From: Acidobacteriota bacterium
Lineage (GTDB): Bacteria > Acidobacteriota > Terriglobia > UBA7540
Direction: 5' to 3'
Assembly (NCBI GenBank): GCA_021838785.1
Contig: JAKCCV010000022.1
Location: forward strand, 1 to 60,052
Length of the DNA: 60,052 nucleotides
The notes under the pieces: model-generated
What the model was told of the DNA's origin: nothing
What the model saw: the letters and a program-made list of their open reading frames with translations, nothing else
Databases searched by the model: none
Made by a program: the position numbers and the translations under genes
In this document: piece after piece, positions 55,706 through 60,052 of the stretch
How the letters are laid out: every line of letters starts with the position of its first letter
Position numbering within the stretch: the stretch's first letter is position 1

Positions 55706-57547
55706 ATGGGAATCAGTGAATTTGCAGTCAAGGAAGCCGAAGCCTCTCCGCAGGAAAAAGTCATCAACGACATGAGCATTCAAGTGGCCACGGTCAATGG
55801 CTCCGGCAGCCAGACCGCCAACACCGTGCTCTTGCGGGCGATTTTCCAAATGGGCATTCCGGTTTCCGGCAAGAACATGTTCCCCTCCAACATCGCCGGG
55901 CTGCCGACTTGGTTCACGGTGCGGGCTTCCAAGTACGGTTATATCGGGCGGAAAAAAGAGATTGATTTCCTGGTGGCGATGAATCCCGAAACCGCCGAAG
56001 AAGACGTGCGCGGCTTGGAGGCCGGCGCGAGCGTCGTTTATGACGAGAAGCTGAATCTCAACCGCCTGCGCCAGGACTTGATTTTCTACCCCGTTCCCTT
56101 CGATCAACTGGTTGCGCCGATTTGTCCCAACGCCAAATTGCGCAAGCTGGTGCGCAACATGATTTATGACGGCGTGCTGGCGAAATTGCTGGGCATTCCG
56201 ATGGAGGAAATTCACACCGCGCTCAAGAAGCAGTTTAGGAAAAAAGCGAGCGCCGTGGAGTTGAACTTCAACGCCGCGCGGGTGGGATACGACTACGCCG
56301 AGCAACATCTGCCGAAGCGCGGCCGGTTCTGGCTGGAGCGCATGGACGCGACGCGGGGCAAGATCATCATTGACGGCAACTCAGCGGCGGCTCTGGGAGC
56401 GCTGTTCGGCGGCGTGACCGTCTGCACCTGGTATCCGATTACTCCCTCCTCGTCGCTGGCCGAGGCGCTGGCGGATTATTTGCGGCGCTATCGGATGGAT
56501 CCCGAAACGGGCAAAGCCACGTTCGCCATCGTTCAGGGCGAGGATGAGCTCGCCTCGCTCGGCATGGCCATCGGCGCCGGCTGGGCGGGCGCCCGCTCCA
56601 TGACGGCCACTTCCGGCCCCGGCATCTCGCTCATGTCGGAGTTTGCCGGCCTCGGTTATTACGTTGAGGTGCCGGTCGTGATTTTCGACATCCAGCGCGT
56701 TGGGCCCTCGACCGGCTTGCCCACGCGCACCGCGCAGGGCGACATCCTGAAAAACGCCGTGCTTTCCCACGGTGACACGCGGCACATCCTGTTGATTCCC
56801 GGCTCCGTTGAGGAATGCTTCTCGATGGGCGTGGAAGCTTTTGATCTCGCGGAGGAATTTCAGACGCCGGTCTTTGTGATGAGCGACCTCGACCTCGGCA
56901 TGAACAACTGGATGGCCGATCCTTTTCCTTATCCCGAAAAGCCGATGGCGCGGGGCAAAGTGCTGACCGCCGAAGACCTCGACCGGCTCGGCGGGTTTGA
57001 GCGTTACGGCGACGTGGATGGCGACGGCATCGGCTATCGCACTCTTCCCGGCACCCGGCATCCCAAGGCTGCCTATTTCGCCCGCGGTTCCGGGCACAAC
57101 GCGAAAGCGCAATACAGCGAGCGGCCGGAAGATTACGTGGCCAACATGGACCGGCTCAAGAAGAAATTGGAAACCGCGCGCCGCCGCGTGCCCAAGCCCG
57201 AAATCACCGGCGCTCCGGATGCCGAAATCGGCATCATCGCTTATGGCAGCAGCCACTGCGCTATCGTCGAATGTCTGGACCAACTGCGCCAAGAATACGG
57301 CATCGAATCGGAATACTGTCGCGTGCGCGCTTATCCTTTCACGGAAGAAGTGTTCGACTTCATTCGCCGTCACCGGCGCGTTTACGTCGTCGAGCAGAAC
57401 CGCGACGCGCAGATGAAGTCGTTGCTGCGGATGGAAGTGGACGCGGCCGAGGTTGGCAAGCTCCGCAGCGTCCTCCATTACCTCGGCATGCCGATTGACG
57501 CGCGCAGCATCACCGATTCCATCGTTTCCCAGGAGGAGCAAATCTGA
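55706..57547 (+). CDS. korA: 2-oxoacid:ferredoxin oxidoreductase, fused gamma-alpha subunit (KorA-like)
   Basis: A 613-residue subunit of a two-subunit 2-oxoacid:ferredoxin oxidoreductase. Residues 1-190 form the gamma domain (IQVATVNGSGSQTANTVLLRAIFQMGIPVSGKNMFPSNIAGLPTW). The alpha part follows: CTWYPITPSSSLAEALADYLRRY (pyrimidine-binding), SMTATSGPGISLMSEFAGLGYYVEVPVVIFDIQRVGPSTGLPTR. The C-terminal domain ends RSITDSIVSQEEQI. Most probably it is 2-oxoglutarate:ferredoxin oxidoreductase of a reductive or modified TCA cycle, although pyruvate cannot be excluded. It precedes the beta subunit by one base. Confidence 0.92.
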   Translation: MGISEFAVKEAEASPQEKVINDMSIQVATVNGSGSQTANTVLLRAIFQMGIPVSGKNMFPSNIAGLPTWFTVRASKYGYIGRKKEIDFLVAMNPETAEEDVRGLEAGASVVYDEKLNLNRLRQDLIFYPVPFDQLVAPICPNAKLRKLVRNMIYDGVLAKLLGIPMEEIHTALKKQFRKKASAVELNFNAARVGYDYAEQHLPKRGRFWLERMDATRGKIIIDGNSAAALGALFGGVTVCTWYPITPSSSLAEALADYLRRYRMDPETGKATFAIVQGEDELASLGMAIGAGWAGARSMTATSGPGISLMSEFAGLGYYVEVPVVIFDIQRVGPSTGLPTRTAQGDILKNAVLSHGDTRHILLIPGSVEECFSMGVEAFDLAEEFQTPVFVMSDLDLGMNNWMADPFPYPEKPMARGKVLTAEDLDRLGGFERYGDVDGDGIGYRTLPGTRHPKAAYFARGSGHNAKAQYSERPEDYVANMDRLKKKLETARRRVPKPEITGAPDAEIGIIAYGSSHCAIVECLDQLRQEYGIESEYCRVRAYPFTEEVFDFIRRHRRVYVVEQNRDAQMKSLLRMEVDAAEVGKLRSVLHYLGMPIDARSITDSIVSQEEQI

Positions 57548-57548
57548 C

Positions 57549-58598
57549 ATGGCTACGACCACCGTTCCGCCGGCGCCGGCGAAAAAGATCAATCGGATTG
57601 GCCTGGAGCGCGCGGATTACAAGGGCGCGGCGAGCACGCTCTGCGCCGGCTGCGGCCACAACGCCATCTCGGAGCGCATCATCGAAGCTTGCTACGAGAT
57701 GGGCATCGAGCCGTACCGCGTCATCAAGCTGAGCGGCATCGGCTGCTCCTCGAAAAGCCCGGCGTATTTCCTTTCCAATTCCCACGGCTTCAACGCCGTG
57801 CACGGACGCATGCCGTCGGTCGCCTCGGGGGCGATGTTCGCCAATCGCCACTTGATTTGCCTGGGGGTTTCCGGCGACGGTGACACGGCCTCGATCGGCA
57901 TCGGCCAGTTCGTTCACCTCATGCGCCGCAACGTCCCCTTGATTTACATCATCGAGGACAACGGCTGCTACGGCCTAACCAAAGGCCAGTTCTCGGCCAC
58001 CGCCGACCTCGGCTCAAAGCTGAAAAATGGCATCGTGAACGATTTGCCGCCGATTGATACTTGCGCTTTGGCCATTTTGCTCGGCGCCACCTATGTGGCC
58101 CGCTCGTTCTCCGGCGACAAGAAACAATTGTCTGCGCTTTTGAAAGGGGCGCTCGCTCATAACGGAACGGCCCTGCTCGACGTCATCTCCCCGTGCGTCA
58201 CCTTCAATGACCACGAAGGCTCGACCAAAAGCTACAGTTACGTGCAGGAGCACGACGACCCGCTCGCCGAACTGGACTTTGTTCCCTTCTTCTCCGACAT
58301 CACCGTGGATTACGACCCCGGCACCACCACCGAGGTCACGCTTCATGACGGCTCGCGGCTCCTGCTCAAAAAACTGGAAAGCGATTACGATCCCACCGCC
58401 AAAGCCCGCGCCCTCGAGCTCCTGATGGAATCTCACGAAAAAGGAACCGTCGTCACCGGCCTGCTCTACGTGAATCCCCAGGCACCAACCTTTATTGACC
58501 TGCTGAATCTTGTGGATGAGCCGCTGGCCACGTTGCCGGAGTCGAAAGTTCGCCCGCCCAAACAAGTTCTCGCCGAGGTCATGGAGTTGCTGAAATAG
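57549..58598 (+). CDS. korB: 2-oxoacid:ferredoxin oxidoreductase beta subunit (KorB-like)
   Basis: The thiamine-pyrophosphate-binding subunit (349 residues). It has STLCAGCGHNAISERIIEA and IKLSGIGCSSKSPAYFLSNS with the iron-sulfur-ligand Cys residues, the TPP/Mg motif VSGDGDTASIGIGQFVHLMRRNVPLIYIIEDNGCYGLTKGQFS, and SPCVTFNDHEGSTKSY with a further Cys. The ATG at 57549 follows the korA stop by one base, so the genes are translationally coupled. No ferredoxin gene adjoins. Confidence 0.94.
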   Translation: MATTTVPPAPAKKINRIGLERADYKGAASTLCAGCGHNAISERIIEACYEMGIEPYRVIKLSGIGCSSKSPAYFLSNSHGFNAVHGRMPSVASGAMFANRHLICLGVSGDGDTASIGIGQFVHLMRRNVPLIYIIEDNGCYGLTKGQFSATADLGSKLKNGIVNDLPPIDTCALAILLGATYVARSFSGDKKQLSALLKGALAHNGTALLDVISPCVTFNDHEGSTKSYSYVQEHDDPLAELDFVPFFSDITVDYDPGTTTEVTLHDGSRLLLKKLESDYDPTAKARALELLMESHEKGTVVTGLLYVNPQAPTFIDLLNLVDEPLATLPESKVRPPKQVLAEVMELLK

Positions 58599-58722
58599 GC
58601 CAAGTTGCAAGCGCCCTCCTGTCCGGCCGCTTGAAACGGCCCGCTGCTACTTTCCTGCGGACAAGCGCCGAGATATTGAGTATTATGGGGCGCTAGGTTC
58701 CTCTGCCTCGAGGGTTGTGAGC

Positions 58723-59040
58723 ATGCTTTGGGGAGACCTCGAAATTAGCCCGCGCTACAGCGAGAGTGCGGCCGTTACCCTGTTCCTCGGAGACCGCCTC
58801 GACCTGCTTCGGCAGGTGCCAACCGAGCGCGCGCGTCTGGTCGTTACTTCCCCGCCGTACAATATTGGCAAGAAGTATGAGAAGAGGGTGCGTTTCGACG
58901 ACTATCTGAAGCAGCAGGAGGAGACGATAGCCGAGTGCGTCCGCGTCCTCGCCCGCGACGGAAGCCTGTGCTGGCAGGTCGGCAACCCATGCGCACCCCT
59001 CGATAGAGCGGGACGTCCGGCAGGGAGCGGAATGGTGTAG
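58723..59040 (+). pseudogene. Truncated DNA methyltransferase (N-terminal remnant)
   Basis: About 105 residues matching the N-terminal part of a DNA methyltransferase: LFLGDRLDLLRQVP, the catalytic VVTSPPYNIGKKYEKRVRFDDYLKQQ and VLARDGSLCWQVGN. The typical continuation (GNHV...) fails and the frame goes on into unrelated residues (PCAPLDRAGRPAGSGMV) before stopping, so the SAM-binding domain is deleted. It lies 13 bases before the nuclease-like gene. Probably the decayed modification half of an R-M pair. Confidence 0.8.
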
Positions 59041-59053
59041 TGTCGCACCGACA

Positions 59054-60028
59054 ATGGCGAACCTCCTCAAAGCAGCAGCGCTAGGCGAGCTGCGCCGCCG
59101 CTTCGGCGACATCGAAAAAATGCCGGGAAGCAGGTCGCTATTTACGCTCGCTGGTGGCATGGCCCGCATCTACCTCCGCTACTCGAGGGTCCACAGCCGC
59201 GGCCGAACTTTCTTCGGCCTCCGACAGATCGACCTCAGGCAGTTGGAGGGCCATGATTCGTATTTGTGCTTCCTTCTCGACGATGGCTCGCCCCCGGTTT
59301 TCGTCCCGTACTCAGACTTCGAACAGGTATTCCGGAATGCTGAGCCCGCGAGGGACGGGCAGTACAAGGCGCAGCTGGTTACCCGCGGCGGGGCGCTCGA
59401 GCTCTACGTGGCACGGCAGGGCAGGTTCAACGTTGAGGGGTACGTCGGCTACGAGACGCTGCGAGGAGCCGTGGAGGCAGGGCGCCGCTCCGACGCCCGG
59501 AGCCTTTCGCACTCGCAGGTTCAGACGCTGCTGGCAGCGATTGGACGCCTGAAGGGGTACGAGGTGCATGTTCCGGAGTACGATGTTGCGAGACTCGACT
59601 GGTCCCTTGCTGGTCGATTCCCCCTCTGTGCCGGGGTTCCCGCGGGCTTCGAAAGGATTCGCGGCATCCTGTCTGAAGTTGACGTCCTCTGGGTAGGGGC
59701 AGGCAGGTCAACGTTGGAGGCCCTTTATGAGGTCGAGCATTCCACACCCATCTACTCTGGGCTGCTGCGCTTCAACGACGTGCTCATAACCGACCACAGG
59801 GTGACCAGGTTTTCAATCGTCTCAAACGAGGCCAGGCGCGAGGTCTTCTCGCGCCAGCTTTTTCGCCCTACTTTCGTGCGGAGCGGCCTGGCCGAGCTCT
59901 GCGGCTTCCTTGAGTACGGAAATGTGCTAGTACATCGTACAGTTAGTGATTTATATTATTCTTTCTCCGATGGCGACGCCTCGGTTTTCGTGGATGCGCC
60001 GCCTGATACTCTCGGGTCTTCTCAATAA
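59054..60028 (+). CDS. Putative restriction endonuclease-like protein
   Basis: A 324-residue product. The C-terminal half contains TLLAAIGRLKGYEVHVPEYD, LSEVDVLWVGAGRSTLEALYEVEHSTPIYSGLLRFNDVLIT and RREVFSRQLFRPTFVRSGL; D210 with E226-V-E228 looks like a PD-(D/E)xK-fold active site with Glu instead of the usual Lys. I recall this EVEHSTPIYSGLLRFNDVL pattern from R-M-associated proteins with assigned nuclease folds, but the function is unproven. The N-terminal ~150 residues are not recognised. It follows the truncated methyltransferase, so the nuclease may be inactive, regulated or protected otherwise. Confidence 0.72.
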   Translation: MANLLKAAALGELRRRFGDIEKMPGSRSLFTLAGGMARIYLRYSRVHSRGRTFFGLRQIDLRQLEGHDSYLCFLLDDGSPPVFVPYSDFEQVFRNAEPARDGQYKAQLVTRGGALELYVARQGRFNVEGYVGYETLRGAVEAGRRSDARSLSHSQVQTLLAAIGRLKGYEVHVPEYDVARLDWSLAGRFPLCAGVPAGFERIRGILSEVDVLWVGAGRSTLEALYEVEHSTPIYSGLLRFNDVLITDHRVTRFSIVSNEARREVFSRQLFRPTFVRSGLAELCGFLEYGNVLVHRTVSDLYYSFSDGDASVFVDAPPDTLGSSQ

Positions 60029-60052
60029 TATGTTGCAAGTGCTGCGGTCCCT

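Overview
This window is a high-GC bacterial chromosome segment that most resembles an acidobacterium. The evidence is a 1,216-residue Oar-type TonB-dependent receptor with an N-terminal carboxypeptidase-regulatory-like domain, a PadR regulator, a KdpD-like kinase lacking the classical N-terminal domains, and a two-subunit 2-oxoacid:ferredoxin oxidoreductase. No rRNA or tRNA gene is visible, so the phylum is an inference. The rsmG-parS-parA-parB block, with a perfect parS palindrome, suggests the left part lies in the origin-proximal domain.

Layout. 1-3200: mobile-element debris. Two copies of a 327-bp non-coding element with 17-bp terminal inverted repeats flank a 5'-truncated MobF-type relaxase/helicase gene and a zinc-finger/HNH-like gene; a second 210-bp repeat lies outside both copies. 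3500-5910: rsmG, parS, parA, parB. 6250-9150: envelope and carbohydrate genes (a small membrane protein, a GT9 glycosyltransferase with Trm112, a GH16 beta-glucanase). 9450-19020: a complete Kdp potassium uptake locus (kdpD-like, kdpE, two small membrane ORFs, kdpF, kdpA, kdpB, kdpC) in which a type II restriction-modification system sits between kdpB and kdpC. 19060-24000: a DUF2582 protein, recG, rsmD and a response regulator with a long acidic Pro/Glu/Ala tail. 24180-28150: the TonB receptor with its own promoter, long leader and terminator. 28190-36940: mainly minus strand (MFS transporter, gatA, gatC, DUF721/DciA-like, selB, HEAT-repeat protein, phosphoglycolate phosphatase, GalT-like protein), with maf on the plus strand. 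37340-43760: lysine/diaminopimelate genes (M20 deacylase, asd, dapB, dapA, aminotransferase), interrupted between asd and dapB by a DUF4760-like membrane protein and a SET-domain methyltransferase. 43800-52920: zinc ribbon, STAS, DUF1015, lipoprotein, gltB, PadR and OsmC. 53120-58600: a DUF6259-like glycosidase and the korAB pair. 58720-60030: a truncated DNA methyltransferase followed by an intact nuclease-like gene.

How it fits together. Most of the window is housekeeping: chromosome segregation, potassium homeostasis, amidotransferase-dependent tRNA charging, lysine/peptidoglycan precursor and glutamate synthesis, and ferredoxin-linked carbon metabolism. Accessory DNA has entered at four places: the rearranged element at the left end, the R-M system inside kdp, the membrane/SET pair inside the DAP cluster, and the decayed R-M locus at the right end. 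The two intra-operon insertions keep the flanking operon genes intact and co-directional. The best candidates for something undescribed are the SET/DUF4760-like pair, the EVE-type nuclease beside the methyltransferase remnant, the two extra small Kdp proteins, and the rearranged inverted-repeat element.
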